Positions 17,554 to 26,212 of a stretch of DNA of 64,000 nt are shown here, piece after piece. Within the stretch, counting starts at the first letter, position 1. Every line of letters starts with the position of its first letter. The stretch lies in NCBI RefSeq assembly GCF_001999905.1, contig NZ_CP019640.1, positions 2,584,001 to 2,648,000 of the forward strand, read 5' to 3'. Source of the stretch: Planococcus lenghuensis (lineage in GTDB: Bacteria > Bacillota > Bacilli > Bacillales_A > Planococcaceae). The position numbers were made by a program, and so were the translations under genes. Under the pieces are notes generated by a model, which was not told where the DNA came from, searched no databases, and was given only the letters and a program-made list of their open reading frames with translations.

Positions 17554-17663
17554 CCGGTGCAGGAAGGCGGCTCTGAAGTGCTGTCTTCCTGTTGCTCAGT
17601 TACATAATTATTCACATTTTTTATACCAAAATTTAAAATAGCTTTTCTCCCGTATATTTTTCT

Positions 17664-17697
17664 GGTAAAATTCGTTTTATCGAATATTTATTCAAGA
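17664..17697 (+). promoter_or_regulatory. extended -10 promoter and ArgR/AhrC-like box of the first binding-protein gene
   Basis: TGGTAAAAT (17664-17672, an extended -10) is followed by TATCGAATATTTATTCA (17679-17694). The latter matches the ArgR box pattern TGAAT-N4-ATTCA with one mismatch and would overlap the transcript start, a repressor position. The same arrangement recurs before the second binding-protein gene. The AhrC link is inference from the motif. Confidence 0.6.
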
Positions 17698-17712
17698 ATG
17701 GAGGATTTATTC

Positions 17713-18516
17713 ATGTTTAAAAATAAATTGGTTTTTGCCGGATTTGCTTCGGTTTCTCTCGCACTCGGCGCATGTGGCGCGGAAGAAGCGGCAGAGGTTG
17801 AAGAAGCGGATGCAGGAGCCGGAGAAGTCACGGAGGAAATGGAAGTTCTGGAAGTGGCGACGTCTGCTGATTTCCCTCCATTTGAATCGCGCAACACCGA
17901 AGGGGACTTTGTCGGTTTTGACATTGACCTTGCAAACTACATTGCCGATGAACTCGGTTATGACCTCGAAATCACGGACATGAAGTTTGACGGGCTGATC
18001 GGTGCGCTACAGAGCGAGCGGGTCGATATGGTCATCTCCGGCATGAGTGCGACCGATGAGCGCAAAGAGAATGTCGATTTCTCCACCGCCTACCATCATT
18101 CCGGTGAAATGTTCCTGACGCAGGCCGGGTCCGATATCGACACACTGGAGGATCTTGAAGGAACAGTGGTCGGCGTCCAGCTCGGTACGATTCAGGAAGA
18201 CGGCGCACAAAAACTGCTTGAAGAAGAAGATCTTAATTTCGAGCTGAAAGCACTTGATAATGCCGGGCTGCTCATCCAGGAACTGATGAGCGGGCGCATT
18301 GATGTCGTGTATATGGACGAGTCGGTTGCTACCGGCTATATCGAGGAACAGGGACTTGAAGGATTTGCAGACCCGACAACGAGCTCGCCAGGCATGGCGG
18401 TCGCTTTCCCGAAAGGCAGCGAATTGGTTGATGAAGTGAACGCTGTCCTTGCAGAAGCGGAAGAAAGCGGCTATTTGGCTGAATTAGAAGAAAAATGGCT
18501 GTCAGAAGAAGAGTAA
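17713..18516 (+). CDS. amino-acid ABC transporter substrate-binding lipoprotein (copy 1)
   Basis: A 267-residue lipoprotein: short basic start MFKNKL, hydrophobic segment, and lipobox LALGAC with lipid-bearing Cys near residue 20, then an acidic linker. The mature part is a periplasmic-binding-protein type 2 domain (family 3): ATSADFPPFES, GFDIDLANYIAD, KFDGLIGALQSERVDM, GVQLGTIQ and a C-terminal EKW. Start at 17713 follows TGGAGG; the longer frame has no site. It ends in its own terminator (18529). Closely similar to the next gene. The ArgR-like box suggests arginine or a related basic amino acid as ligand. Confidence 0.9.
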   Translation: MFKNKLVFAGFASVSLALGACGAEEAAEVEEADAGAGEVTEEMEVLEVATSADFPPFESRNTEGDFVGFDIDLANYIADELGYDLEITDMKFDGLIGALQSERVDMVISGMSATDERKENVDFSTAYHHSGEMFLTQAGSDIDTLEDLEGTVVGVQLGTIQEDGAQKLLEEEDLNFELKALDNAGLLIQELMSGRIDVVYMDESVATGYIEEQGLEGFADPTTSSPGMAVAFPKGSELVDEVNAVLAEAEESGYLAELEEKWLSEEE

Positions 18517-18528
18517 CCACTGATACTT

Positions 18529-18566
18529 CCGGGCAAAGTCACCGCGCTTTGCCCGTCTTATTTTTG
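18529..18566 (+). terminator. terminator between the two binding-protein genes
   Basis: CGGGCAAAG ... CTTTGCCCG hairpin followed by TCTTATTTTT, 13 bases after the stop, so copy 1 can be transcribed alone. Confidence 0.8.
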
Positions 18567-18631
18567 ATTGCAAGACCGTATGTCTTTTGACGGCCTTTTA
18601 TAAACAGGACTTTTCTAACCAGGATTATTCT

Positions 18632-18662
18632 GTTAAAATCCGTTTTATTGAATAAACATTCA
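18632..18662 (+). promoter_or_regulatory. extended -10 promoter and ArgR/AhrC-like box of the ABC transporter operon
   Basis: TGTTAAAAT (18632-18640) forms an extended -10; TTGAATAAACATTCA (18648-18662) contains the perfect palindrome TGAAT-AAAC-ATTCA, an excellent ArgR/AhrC half-site pair. Spacing between -10 and box equals that at 17664-17694, and the bases between (CGTTTTAT) are the same, showing the whole promoter was duplicated with the gene. Confidence 0.7.
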
Positions 18663-18681
18663 CACAGGAGGTTTTTATTAA

Positions 18682-19467
18682 ATGCTGAAAAATAAATGGA
18701 TGTTAACAGGAATGGCTTCACTCACCCTGGCACTTGGTGCCTGCGGTGCAGAAGAGGCAGGACCGGCAGAAGAAGGCGCAGCAGAATCTGAAGAAGCTGA
18801 AGTACTTGAAATGGCGACATCTGCAGATTATCCGCCGTATGAATCACGCAATGCAGAAGGTGAATTCGTCGGTTTTGATATTGAACTGGCCGAGTATATC
18901 GCCGATGAACTTGGCCGTGAACTTGAAATCACCGACATGAAGTTTGATGGACTGGTCGGTGCCTTACAAGCTGGCCGGGTGGATATGGTGCTGGCCGGCA
19001 TGAACGCAACTGAAGAACGGAAAGAGAATGTTGAGTTTTCAACCGTCTACCATAATTCCGGCGAAACATTCCTGACACTTCCGGATGCCGGCATCTCGTC
19101 GATTGAAGATTTGGAAGGACGCACAGTCGCCGTTCAGCTTGGCACAATGCAGCAAAATACGATCGAAGCGCTGGTCGAGGAAGAAGGTATGGACATCGAA
19201 ATCAAAGCGATCGATGATGCCGGCCTCATGATCCAGGAGTTGATGTCCGGACGCGTGGATGCCGCTTATCTTGATACAACCGCTGCAACCGGGTTTATTG
19301 AAGAACAGGGTCTGGCCGGGTTTGAAGATCCGACTGTCGAATCCCCTGGTGTCGCTATCGCTTTTCCGAAAGACAGCGAGCTGGTCGATGACGTGAATGA
19401 AATTTTGGCGGAAGCGGAAGAAAGCGGCTACCTCGAGGAATTGCGAAACGAATGGCTCGTCGAATAG
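18682..19467 (+). CDS. amino-acid ABC transporter substrate-binding lipoprotein (copy 2)
   Basis: A 261-residue lipoprotein with signal peptide MLKNKWMLTGMASLTLALGAC (lipobox LALGAC) and a family-3 binding domain: ATSADYPPYESRN, GFDIELAEYIAD, KFDGLVGALQAGRVDM, VAVQLGTMQ, and GFEDPTVESPGVAIAFPK. It is a tandem paralogue of copy 1, differing mostly in conservative changes, so ligand specificity is probably close but not identical. It heads the operon with permease and ATPase. AGGAGG lies ahead of the ATG. Confidence 0.92.
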   Translation: MLKNKWMLTGMASLTLALGACGAEEAGPAEEGAAESEEAEVLEMATSADYPPYESRNAEGEFVGFDIELAEYIADELGRELEITDMKFDGLVGALQAGRVDMVLAGMNATEERKENVEFSTVYHNSGETFLTLPDAGISSIEDLEGRTVAVQLGTMQQNTIEALVEEEGMDIEIKAIDDAGLMIQELMSGRVDAAYLDTTAATGFIEEQGLAGFEDPTVESPGVAIAFPKDSELVDDVNEILAEAEESGYLEELRNEWLVE

Positions 19468-19505
19468 AAAGCCGGGTAAATCCATTGCTAAAGGTGTGTG
19501 ACTAA

Positions 19506-20165
19506 ATGAATCTCGATTTTACGCAGCTTGTTCCCTATCTCCCATTTATCCTTGAAGGGATATGGGCAACCCTGAAATTCGTAGCCGTCGCGCTCGTGTT
19601 CGGCTCAATACTCGGCGTTCTGCTGGCGCTATGCAAAATCGGCAGTATCATGTTTCTCCGGTGGTTTGCAGATGCCTATACATCCGTATTCCGCGGCACG
19701 CCGCTCATCCTGCAGCTGATGATCATTTATTTCGCGGTGCCGCAACTGACCGGTTATGATATTACTGCATTTACATCAGCTGTTCTTGCGTTCGGCCTGA
19801 ACTCGGCGGCCTACATTTCCGAGATTATCCGGGCCGGCATCAATGCGGTCGATAAAGGACAAGTCGAAGCCGCCCAAGCGCTTGGAATTCCGTATAAAGC
19901 CATGATGAAAGATATCATTCTGCCGCAGGCGTTCAAAAACATCCTTCCTGCCCTGATGAACGAATTTATCACGTTAACAAAGGAATCGGCACTCGTTTCC
20001 GTCATCGGGTATCTCGACCTGATGCGGCGCGCACAGGTGGTCGGCGCTGAATTGTACCGCAATTTCGAACCGCTTCTGTTTGTCGGACTCATTTACTGGC
20101 TGATGGTGATGGGCTTGACGCTCATTGGCAGACAAGTCGAACGGAGGATGAGAGCAAGTGATTAA
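19506..20165 (+). CDS. amino-acid ABC transporter permease (HisM/ArtQ type)
   Basis: A 219-residue membrane protein with about five helices. The EAA loop that contacts the ATPase is present as [28 protein letters not shown] (residues ~120-147). The N-terminal [12 protein letters not shown] is typical of family-3 polar amino-acid permeases, which act as homodimers. It lies 38 bases after the binding protein and overlaps the ATPase start by 8 bases, indicating translational coupling. Confidence 0.93.
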   Translation: MNLDFTQLVPYLPFILEGIWATLKFVAVALVFGSILGVLLALCKIGSIMFLRWFADAYTSVFRGTPLILQLMIIYFAVPQLTGYDITAFTSAVLAFGLNSAAYISEIIRAGINAVDKGQVEAAQALGIPYKAMMKDIILPQAFKNILPALMNEFITLTKESALVSVIGYLDLMRRAQVVGAELYRNFEPLLFVGLIYWLMVMGLTLIGRQVERRMRASD

Positions 20166-20880
20166 GACCGAAAAACTTTTCAAGCAGTTCGGGAAAAACG
20201 TTGTCCTGAAAGATATCAATACGGAAGTGGTCCAAGGTGAGGTAGTCGCAGTCGTCGGTCCGTCGGGCTCCGGCAAATCGACATTCCTCCGCTGCCTGAA
20301 TATGCTCGAAGTGCCCACTTCCGGAAAAATTACGTTCCGTGATCAGGAACTCACCAATCCAAAAACGAATATCCAGAAAGTCCGGGCGCAGATTGGCATG
20401 GTGTTCCAGCATTTCTACCTGTTTCCGCATTTGACGATACTCGACAACCTTTCATATGCACCACAAAAAGTGAAGGGCGAATCAAAAGCTGATGCAGAAA
20501 AAAAATCGAAACAGTTGCTCGAACGGGTTGGCCTCTCCGATAAAGCGGAGGCCTATCCTTCCAGCCTGTCCGGTGGTCAGAAACAGCGGGTTGCGATTGC
20601 GCGGGCACTTGCCATGGAACCGGATCTCATGCTGTTTGACGAGCCGACCTCCGCACTTGATCCCGAGATGGTGAAAGAAGTGCTCGATGTTATGAAAGAC
20701 CTGGCAAAATCCGGCATGACGATGCTTGTCGTCACCCATGAAATGGGCTTCGCCCGGGAAGTGGCGGATCGCGTGCTGTTTTTGGATCACGGTGTCCTCA
20801 TTGAAGAAGGCACGCCCGATGAATTCTTCGGCAATCCGAAGACGGAGCGCGCACAGGATTTCCTGGAAAAAGTTTTATAA
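20158..20880 (+). CDS. amino-acid ABC transporter ATP-binding protein (GlnQ/ArtR type)
   Basis: A 240-residue ATPase: Walker [11 protein letters not shown]-loop ([12 protein letters not shown]), signature LSGGQKQR, Walker [14 protein letters not shown] and H-loop VTHEMGFA. It starts with GTG at 20158 inside the permease gene, behind CGGAGG. It powers the transporter encoded upstream; the box before 18682 suggests arginine control. The operon ends at the terminator at 20889. Confidence 0.95.
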   Translation: MIKTEKLFKQFGKNVVLKDINTEVVQGEVVAVVGPSGSGKSTFLRCLNMLEVPTSGKITFRDQELTNPKTNIQKVRAQIGMVFQHFYLFPHLTILDNLSYAPQKVKGESKADAEKKSKQLLERVGLSDKAEAYPSSLSGGQKQRVAIARALAMEPDLMLFDEPTSALDPEMVKEVLDVMKDLAKSGMTMLVVTHEMGFAREVADRVLFLDHGVLIEEGTPDEFFGNPKTERAQDFLEKVL

Positions 20881-20888
20881 TGAACGCA

Positions 20889-20925
20889 GAAACCCCGCGA
20901 GGCAGAAAATGCCTCGCGGGGTTTT
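20889..20925 (+). terminator. terminator of the amino-acid ABC transporter operon
   Basis: Perfect GC-rich hairpin AACCCCGCGAGGC ... GCCTCGCGGGGTTTT eight bases after the ATPase stop. It could also stop trp transcripts, though it lies about 85 bases beyond trpA. Confidence 0.85.
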
Positions 20926-21008
20926 ATCGTCCTGGTCTGTATGACAAATTGCAGTAAATCGGTCTGAACGCGGATTAGCGGCTAATCTCGATCCGCCGCT
21001 CCAGCTCT

Positions 21009-21791
21009 CTAGCCTTTATTCACCGCTAAGCCCGTCACGCCTTGCACGAGTTCACGGATATCGTCTTCCCGGCCTTCATGGAATGCCTGGACGATCGTTG
21101 AGCCGACGATGAAGCCGTCACACGAGGCAACGAGCCCCGCAGCTTGTTCCGCACTCGAAATGCCGAAACCGGCCATGACCGGCACCGGGCTTTTCGAACG
21201 GATCTTCTTGAGGAATGGCGCTACGCTGTCCGAAAATTCCGTGCGGCCCCCGGTGACACCTTTCACCGTCACAGCATACACAAAGCCTTCCGCCTGTGCC
21301 AAGATCGCTTCAAGCCGTTCGTCGGTCGTCGTCAGCGTCACGAGTTGCACAAGCGGCACTTCCGCTTCCGACAACGCCGGCTGTACGAGATCCTGATGCT
21401 CAAACGGCAGATCCGGGATGATAACACCGGCAATACCGGCTTCCCGGCAGCTTTCAGCGAATGCTTCCGCCCCGTACTGCAGCACTGGATTCAAATACGT
21501 CATAATGACGAGCGGCACTTCAGGCGTATGCTTAAAACCGCGTACTGTCGCAAATACATCGCGAAGCGTCACGCCTTCCCGAAGCGCCCGCACACCGGCA
21601 TCCTGAATGACCGGTCCATCCGCCACCGGGTCGGAAAACGGAATGCCGAGTTCAATTGCGGTCACGCCAGCTTCCTCGAGAACTTCAATCCGGTTTTCCA
21701 GCGTTTCCAGTCCGCCGTCCCCTGCCATGATATAAGCAACGAATGCCGGATTTTGTTTTTCAATCGATTCCTGCAAAAAGCGTCCCATCAT
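21009..21791 (-). CDS. trpA: tryptophan synthase alpha subunit
   Basis: A 260-residue TIM barrel that cleaves indole-3-glycerol phosphate to indole and passes it to TrpB. Seen: [17 protein letters not shown] with the catalytic aspartate, [11 protein letters not shown], and [19 protein letters not shown] and [10 protein letters not shown] in the phosphate site. Last gene of trpDCFBA, overlapping trpB by 4 bases (ATGA), so coupled. Confidence 0.96.
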   Translation of the reverse strand: MMGRFLQESIEKQNPAFVAYIMAGDGGLETLENRIEVLEEAGVTAIELGIPFSDPVADGPVIQDAGVRALREGVTLRDVFATVRGFKHTPEVPLVIMTYLNPVLQYGAEAFAESCREAGIAGVIIPDLPFEHQDLVQPALSEAEVPLVQLVTLTTTDERLEAILAQAEGFVYAVTVKGVTGGRTEFSDSVAPFLKKIRSKSPVPVMAGFGISSAEQAAGLVASCDGFIVGSTIVQAFHEGREDDIRELVQGVTGLAVNKG

Positions 21792-22978
21792 TCCACCTCC
21801 ACGTGCTTGCGGATTGTTTCCATATCTTTATCACCGCGGCCGGACAGGCAGACGACGAGCACAGAACCTTTGTCCATCTTCTTCGCCTGGCGCTCTGCCT
21901 CTGCCAAGGCATGCGCCGATTCGAGCGCCGGGATAATTCCTTCAAGGCGCGACAATTTCTTCAGCGCATCGAGCGCTTCATCGTCGGTGATCGCCGTGTA
22001 TTTCACCCGGCCGATCTCGTGCAGATAGGCATGTTCCGGACCGATTCCCGGGTAATCAAGACCTGCTGAAATCGAGTGAGCTTCCTGAATCTGGCCGTCT
22101 TCTGTCTGCAGCACTTTCATGAACGCGCCATGCAGCACGCCGAGCTTGCCGCCTGTCAGTGTTGCCGCATGCTTCCCGGAATCAATACCGGAGCCTGCCG
22201 CTTCCACGCCGATCAATTCCACGCTTTCATCGTCCACAAACGGATAGAACATCCCGATTGCATTGCTGCCGCCCCCGACACAGGCCACAATGGCATCCGG
22301 CAGTTTCCCGGTTTTTTCTTTCACTTGCCGCTTTGTTTCGTCGCCGATGACGCGCTGGAAATCGCGCACCATCTCCGGAAACGGATGCGGCCCGAGCGCA
22401 GAGCCGATCAAATAATGCGTGTCTTCCACGTTTGCCACCCAATGGCGCAACGCTTCATTCACTGCGTCTTTCAACGTCGCGCTGCCGGCACTCACACCGC
22501 GCACTTCCGCGCCGAGAAGTTCCATCCGGAACACGTTCAGCTGCTGACGCCGGATATCCTCGTCACCCATGTAAACAATGCATTCCAAACCGAACAGCGC
22601 GCATACCGTTGCTGTCGCAACACCGTGCTGACCGGCGCCGGTTTCAGCGACGATTTTTTGTTTGCCCATCCGTTTTGCGAGCAGTACCTGCCCGAGCGCA
22701 TTATTGATTTTATGGGCACCGGTATGGTTCAAATCTTCCCGTTTCAGATAAATTTCAGGACCGTCGAATGCTTCTGTAAGCCGTTTTGCATACGTGAGCG
22801 GCTGTTCGCGTCCCACATACTCCTTCAAATAATAATCGAGCTCTTTCTGAAATTCCGGATCCGCCTTGACTTCCGTATAGGCCGCTTCCAGTTCTTTTAC
22901 TGCTTTCATTAACGTTTCCGGTACAAATTGGCCGCCGTAGCGCCCGAAAAAGCCCGGCCGTTCTTTCGCTGACGTCAT
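21788..22978 (-). CDS. trpB: tryptophan synthase beta subunit
   Basis: A 396-residue PLP enzyme joining indole and serine to tryptophan. The PLP lysine is in [19 protein letters not shown] and the glycine-rich GGGSNAIG phosphate-binding loop are intact, as are RFYGGQF-like start ([10 protein letters not shown]) and [11 protein letters not shown]. Overlaps trpF upstream and trpA downstream by 4 bases each. Confidence 0.97.
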   Translation of the reverse strand: MTSAKERPGFFGRYGGQFVPETLMKAVKELEAAYTEVKADPEFQKELDYYLKEYVGREQPLTYAKRLTEAFDGPEIYLKREDLNHTGAHKINNALGQVLLAKRMGKQKIVAETGAGQHGVATATVCALFGLECIVYMGDEDIRRQQLNVFRMELLGAEVRGVSAGSATLKDAVNEALRHWVANVEDTHYLIGSALGPHPFPEMVRDFQRVIGDETKRQVKEKTGKLPDAIVACVGGGSNAIGMFYPFVDDESVELIGVEAAGSGIDSGKHAATLTGGKLGVLHGAFMKVLQTEDGQIQEAHSISAGLDYPGIGPEHAYLHEIGRVKYTAITDDEALDALKKLSRLEGIIPALESAHALAEAERQAKKMDKGSVLVVCLSGRGDKDMETIRKHVEVE

Positions 22979-23592
22979 CCCTTTTCCACTCCTTTTGCTG
23001 CCTCGATGAATGCCCGGATTTTCGCCGGGTCTTTTCTGCCGTCTGTCTCCACGCCGCTCGAGACGTCAACCATGACAGGTTTCAGTATCCTGATCGCTTC
23101 CGCTACGTTGTCTGTATGCAATCCGCCTGCAACTGCCAGCCGGTTCTCCGTTTCCGAGAAGCCTTTCAGCACGTCCCATTTAAACGTTTCGCCGCTGCCT
23201 CCGCGGTACTCCACGCCGGGCGCATCCGCCAGCACGACCGCCGCTTCGGAAGCGGCCAATTTCGCTCCATCTTCTTCTGTCCGGATCGATACCGCCCGGA
23301 TGACCGGGACCGGCAGTTCTTTCAGCACATCATCCGGTTCATCGCCGTGCAGCTGAATAAAATCCAGTCCCACTTTGCGGGCGATGCGCGTCATTTCCTC
23401 CGGCGTTTCATTGACAAACACCCCGACTTTCTTGATGTGGGGCGGTATTTGCGCAGCCAGTTTTTTTGCTTCGTCAACTGTCACCTGCCGTTTGCTCGGC
23501 GCAAAGACGAATCCGATCAGATCAGCACCTGCCTCCATCGCCGCCTGCACGTGCTGCTCTTCTTTCAGTCCGCAGATCTTCACCTGGGTCAT
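22975..23592 (-). CDS. trpF: phosphoribosylanthranilate isomerase
   Basis: A 205-residue TIM barrel. It shows the MTQVKICGL start with catalytic cysteine, [24 protein letters not shown] (catalytic Asp region) and [15 protein letters not shown] near the phosphate site, then DVSSGVET. It converts N-phosphoribosylanthranilate to CdRP in tryptophan synthesis. Overlaps trpC and trpB by 4 bases. Confidence 0.95.
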   Translation of the reverse strand: MTQVKICGLKEEQHVQAAMEAGADLIGFVFAPSKRQVTVDEAKKLAAQIPPHIKKVGVFVNETPEEMTRIARKVGLDFIQLHGDEPDDVLKELPVPVIRAVSIRTEEDGAKLAASEAAVVLADAPGVEYRGGSGETFKWDVLKGFSETENRLAVAGGLHTDNVAEAIRILKPVMVDVSSGVETDGRKDPAKIRAFIEAAKGVEKG

Positions 23593-24359
23593 CGTGCTTC
23601 CTCCTGACGGAACAGCGAGTCGAGGAATGCTCCCGGATCATTGGCACGCATGAGCGATTCACCAATCAGCAGGCCTTTGACACCGGTTTTCACAGCCCGT
23701 TGTGCATCTGCCGGTGAATGAATGCCGCTTTCGCTGATGAAGAGCTGTTCGTCTGTGAAGAATGAAGCGAGTTTTTCGGTATTCTCAAGACTTACTTCAA
23801 ACGTCGACAAATTACGGTTATTGATGCCGATCAATTCCGCACCAAGCGCCAACGCGCGTTTCATTTCTTCTTCATCATGCACTTCAACGAGCGCTTCCAG
23901 TCCGCGTTCTTCTGTATAGGCAAACAACTCGTGCAATTTCTCATCGTCAAGTGCTGCCACGATAAGCAATACGACTGTTGCACCGGCATTTTTCGCCCGG
24001 TCAATCTGCTTTTTATCGACAATGAAGTCTTTATTCAGTACCGGAACGGCCACTTGTTTGGCGACTTCATGCAAATCGTCGATCGAGCCATTGAAATATG
24101 ACTCATCCGTCAGCACGGAAATCGCGGATGCACCTGCCTGTTCATAGCGTTTCGCCTGGCCGATGACATCCACTTCCGCGCGGATAACCCCTTTTGACGG
24201 GGACGACCGTTTGATCTCCGCGATGACGCCAGCTGGTTTTGCGAGGCGCAATAAATCCGCAAGCCGCGGTTTTGCCGGGTAATCTGTTTCCGGAAAATCC
24301 GTTCTCAAACCGGCCAATTCCTGCTTTTTTGTTTCAAGTATTTTCGTCAAAATTGTCAT
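23589..24359 (-). CDS. trpC: indole-3-glycerol-phosphate synthase
   Basis: A 256-residue enzyme; motifs IAEIKRSSPSKG (catalytic Glu and Lys), VLTDESYFNGS, NKDFIVDKKQI, VEVHDEEEM, GINNRNLSTFEV and SESGI are all present. Start at 24359 (MTILTKILETKK) follows AGGAGG and overlaps the trpD stop by ATGA; the longer frame extending into trpD is rejected. Converts CdRP to indoleglycerol phosphate. Confidence 0.96.
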   Translation of the reverse strand: MTILTKILETKKQELAGLRTDFPETDYPAKPRLADLLRLAKPAGVIAEIKRSSPSKGVIRAEVDVIGQAKRYEQAGASAISVLTDESYFNGSIDDLHEVAKQVAVPVLNKDFIVDKKQIDRAKNAGATVVLLIVAALDDEKLHELFAYTEERGLEALVEVHDEEEMKRALALGAELIGINNRNLSTFEVSLENTEKLASFFTDEQLFISESGIHSPADAQRAVKTGVKGLLIGESLMRANDPGAFLDSLFRQEEAR

Positions 24360-25366
24360 TGAGATACCTCCTGGGCTACAAGCTTCCGGTACACCGCTTC
24401 GACACGGCCGGAAGAAAGACTCCTCTTCGCTTCTTTTACACCTTCTGCCACGCACGAAACCCGGCCGGCCACATAAAGTGCAAGTCCGGCATTCAATGCA
24501 ACCACGTCCTGATAAGCGCTTTCCTTTCCGGCAATCAGCTCCCGGAAGATTTCTGCATTGCGCTGGGCGTCCCCGCCGCGAAGCGCTTCTATCGGCTGTA
24601 CATTCAGCCCGACATCATGCGGATGGATTATCATGTCCGTCAGTCCGTTTTCATCAAATAAAATCACGTGATTGTCACCTGCCAGAGACAATTCGTCCAT
24701 CCCGCCAGCCCCGTGCAGTACCGCTCCTCGCTTCCGCCCGAGTTTCACAAGCGCTTCCGCCATCGGCCGCATCTTATCTTTGCGGTATACACCGGTTACT
24801 TGGTACGTCACCGGAATCGGATTCGCAAGCGGTCCGGCCAGATTAAAAATAGTCGGCGTATCGATTGATTTCCGCACATCCCGCAAGCGTCCGATCGCCG
24901 GGTGGATCGCCGGTGCGAATAAAAACGCGAGACCCGTTTCTTCGATCACTTCGTTGAATCGCTCTGCGGCCACATTCACATCCACACCGATCGCTTCCAG
25001 CAGATCGGAACTTCCCGCTTTACTCGATACGCTCCGGTTGCCGTGTTTCGCCACTTTAACATCAAGAGAAGCCAAGACAAACGCGACCGCTGTGCTGATG
25101 TTGAAACTATGCGATTTATCGCCGCCGGTTCCGCAGACATCCATCAATTCGTAATCACCGGCATCGATATTCGCCGTCCGGCTCAACAATTCACCCACAA
25201 GTCCTGCAATTTCCGGTGCTGCCTCACCGCGCGTATGGAGAGCGATCAAAAATTCCCGGATCTCCTCGGGTTTCGTTTCTTCTGCGAGCATCTGCTGCCC
25301 CGCCTGTCTCATCTCGTCTTCCGAAAGAATGCTTCCGCTGTTCACCTGTGCTGTATATTCTCTCAT
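24356..25366 (-). CDS. trpD: anthranilate phosphoribosyltransferase
   Basis: A 336-residue enzyme that transfers phosphoribose to anthranilate. The PRPP loop DVCGTGGDKSHSFNIST, KHGNRSVSS and VHGAGGMDELS are intact. Start at 25366 (MREYTAQVN) follows AGAGGAGA; the frame stays open into the T-box leader but there is no site. First gene of the trpDCFBA transcript. trpE and trpG are not here; they sit at 40456-42401 with a similar leader. Confidence 0.95.
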   Translation of the reverse strand: MREYTAQVNSGSILSEDEMRQAGQQMLAEETKPEEIREFLIALHTRGEAAPEIAGLVGELLSRTANIDAGDYELMDVCGTGGDKSHSFNISTAVAFVLASLDVKVAKHGNRSVSSKAGSSDLLEAIGVDVNVAAERFNEVIEETGLAFLFAPAIHPAIGRLRDVRKSIDTPTIFNLAGPLANPIPVTYQVTGVYRKDKMRPMAEALVKLGRKRGAVLHGAGGMDELSLAGDNHVILFDENGLTDMIIHPHDVGLNVQPIEALRGGDAQRNAEIFRELIAGKESAYQDVVALNAGLALYVAGRVSCVAEGVKEAKRSLSSGRVEAVYRKLVAQEVSQ

Positions 25367-25409
25367 GTTCTCTTCTCCTCTCAGCTCTTTTGATTTCTGA
25401 TGGCTCCTG

Positions 25410-25764
25410 GACAACAAAAAAACCGCAGCTGAACGCAAATCGCATTCTGCTGCGGAGGACGGGTCAACCCCGCGGTGCCACCTCACGTTGATGCCGGATT
25501 CCGGTCATCATCTCAAATGCCCGTTAACGCCAGGCATACGTCTCCCCTACAAGCCGCGTCTTTCCTGCCGCATTCGGGTAAGCTCTCGAAAGTCCATTCG
25601 TGCAGGTGCCGCTCTCCGGCTTCCACCAGCCGCCGGTTCTCTATGCAGCGCACACTGCCTACTCTTCTTCGTCTCCGATTTATCTCTTCTCTGCTCTAAG
25701 GTCTTGCTCTCAACTGGTCTCTTGCTCTGAATGAACTTGTTATCCGTACAACAAGTTGTGTCCA
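25410..25764 (-). promoter_or_regulatory. tryptophan T-box leader of trpDCFBA
   Basis: On the minus strand the leader contains the conserved T-box sequence GAGGTGGCACCGCGG (25484-25470), a terminator hairpin CCGCAGC...GCTGCGG followed by seven T (about 25421-25454), and stem I with the specifier TGG at 25596-25594 in the context GAATGGACTTTCGAGAG. TGG is the tryptophan codon, so uncharged tRNA-Trp should stabilise the antiterminator and switch the operon on. The same specifier context occurs in the trpE leader. Confidence 0.93.
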
Positions 25765-25793
25765 ATCATATAAGGTTTCAACTATTCTGTCAA
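25765..25793 (-). promoter_or_regulatory. sigma-A promoter of trpDCFBA
   Basis: TTGACA (25793-25788), a 17-base spacer and TATGAT (25770-25765) on the minus strand: a near-consensus housekeeping promoter feeding the T-box leader. Confidence 0.9.
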
Positions 25794-25864
25794 GTGACCG
25801 GATTTTCAGCGGATGGATATGTTTTTTATCTGGAACTGACACATCTTGAGTAATGAATGCAAGC

Positions 25865-26085
25865 TTACTTGCGGATTTAGTTTAAACGCGTGCAAAACTT
25901 CGGTTATTACTTGCGGATTTATCATAGATACTTGCGAAATAATTCCGTTTGCTTGCGAATCTTGGGCTGTTATTTGCGGATTCACTGGTTTTATTTGCGA
26001 AATCGGATTTACTCGCGACGTCCCTTGTTTACTTGCGAATCCGGAGCTGTTACTTGCGAATTCACTGATTTTACTTGCGAATCCA
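25865..26085. repeat. 21-bp tandem repeat array upstream of the trpD promoter
   Basis: A motif close to TTACTTGCGAATC recurs with TTGCGA/TTGCGG cores at 25869, (degenerate 25890), 25911, 25932, 25953, 25974, 25995, about 26013, 26033, 26054 and 26075. The spacing is 21 bases except around 26013, where four bases are missing across two units. Six to eight bases between cores vary. The unit gives weak open frames on both strands but no start context. It lies between the terminator of the acyl-CoA ligase gene and the trpD promoter. It is not CRISPR: spacers are too short. Confidence 0.8.
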
Positions 26086-26158
26086 TTAATTTTTCTCACA
26101 AAATCTCATTAAATACTTACAAAGAATTCAAAACCTTATCCAACCACCAAATTGCCAA

Positions 26159-26201
26159 TAAAAAAGGGAATCCACGCTCCCTGTCCGGAGCGCGGATTCC
26201 C
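26159..26201 (-). terminator. terminator of the acyl-CoA ligase gene
   Basis: Hairpin GGGAATCC-GCGCTCC / GGGAGCG-TGGATTCCC with TTTTTT following on the minus strand, just past the stop at 26213. Confidence 0.88.
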
Positions 26202-26212
26202 GCTTGAGTTCG

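Noticed and set aside
21144-22912. Long plus-strand frames opposite trpA and trpB (294 and 278 codons)
   Set aside because: They mirror the codon bias of genuine trp genes, have His/Arg/Phe-rich composition and no start context.
25865-26085. CRISPR array
   Set aside because: Repeat core is only 8-13 bases with 6-8 variable bases between; no cas genes; not the CRISPR layout.
25806-26112. Open frames on both strands across the 21-bp repeat array
   Set aside because: Openness follows from the 21-base period being a multiple of three; neither has a good start, and the products are repetitive with no known fold.
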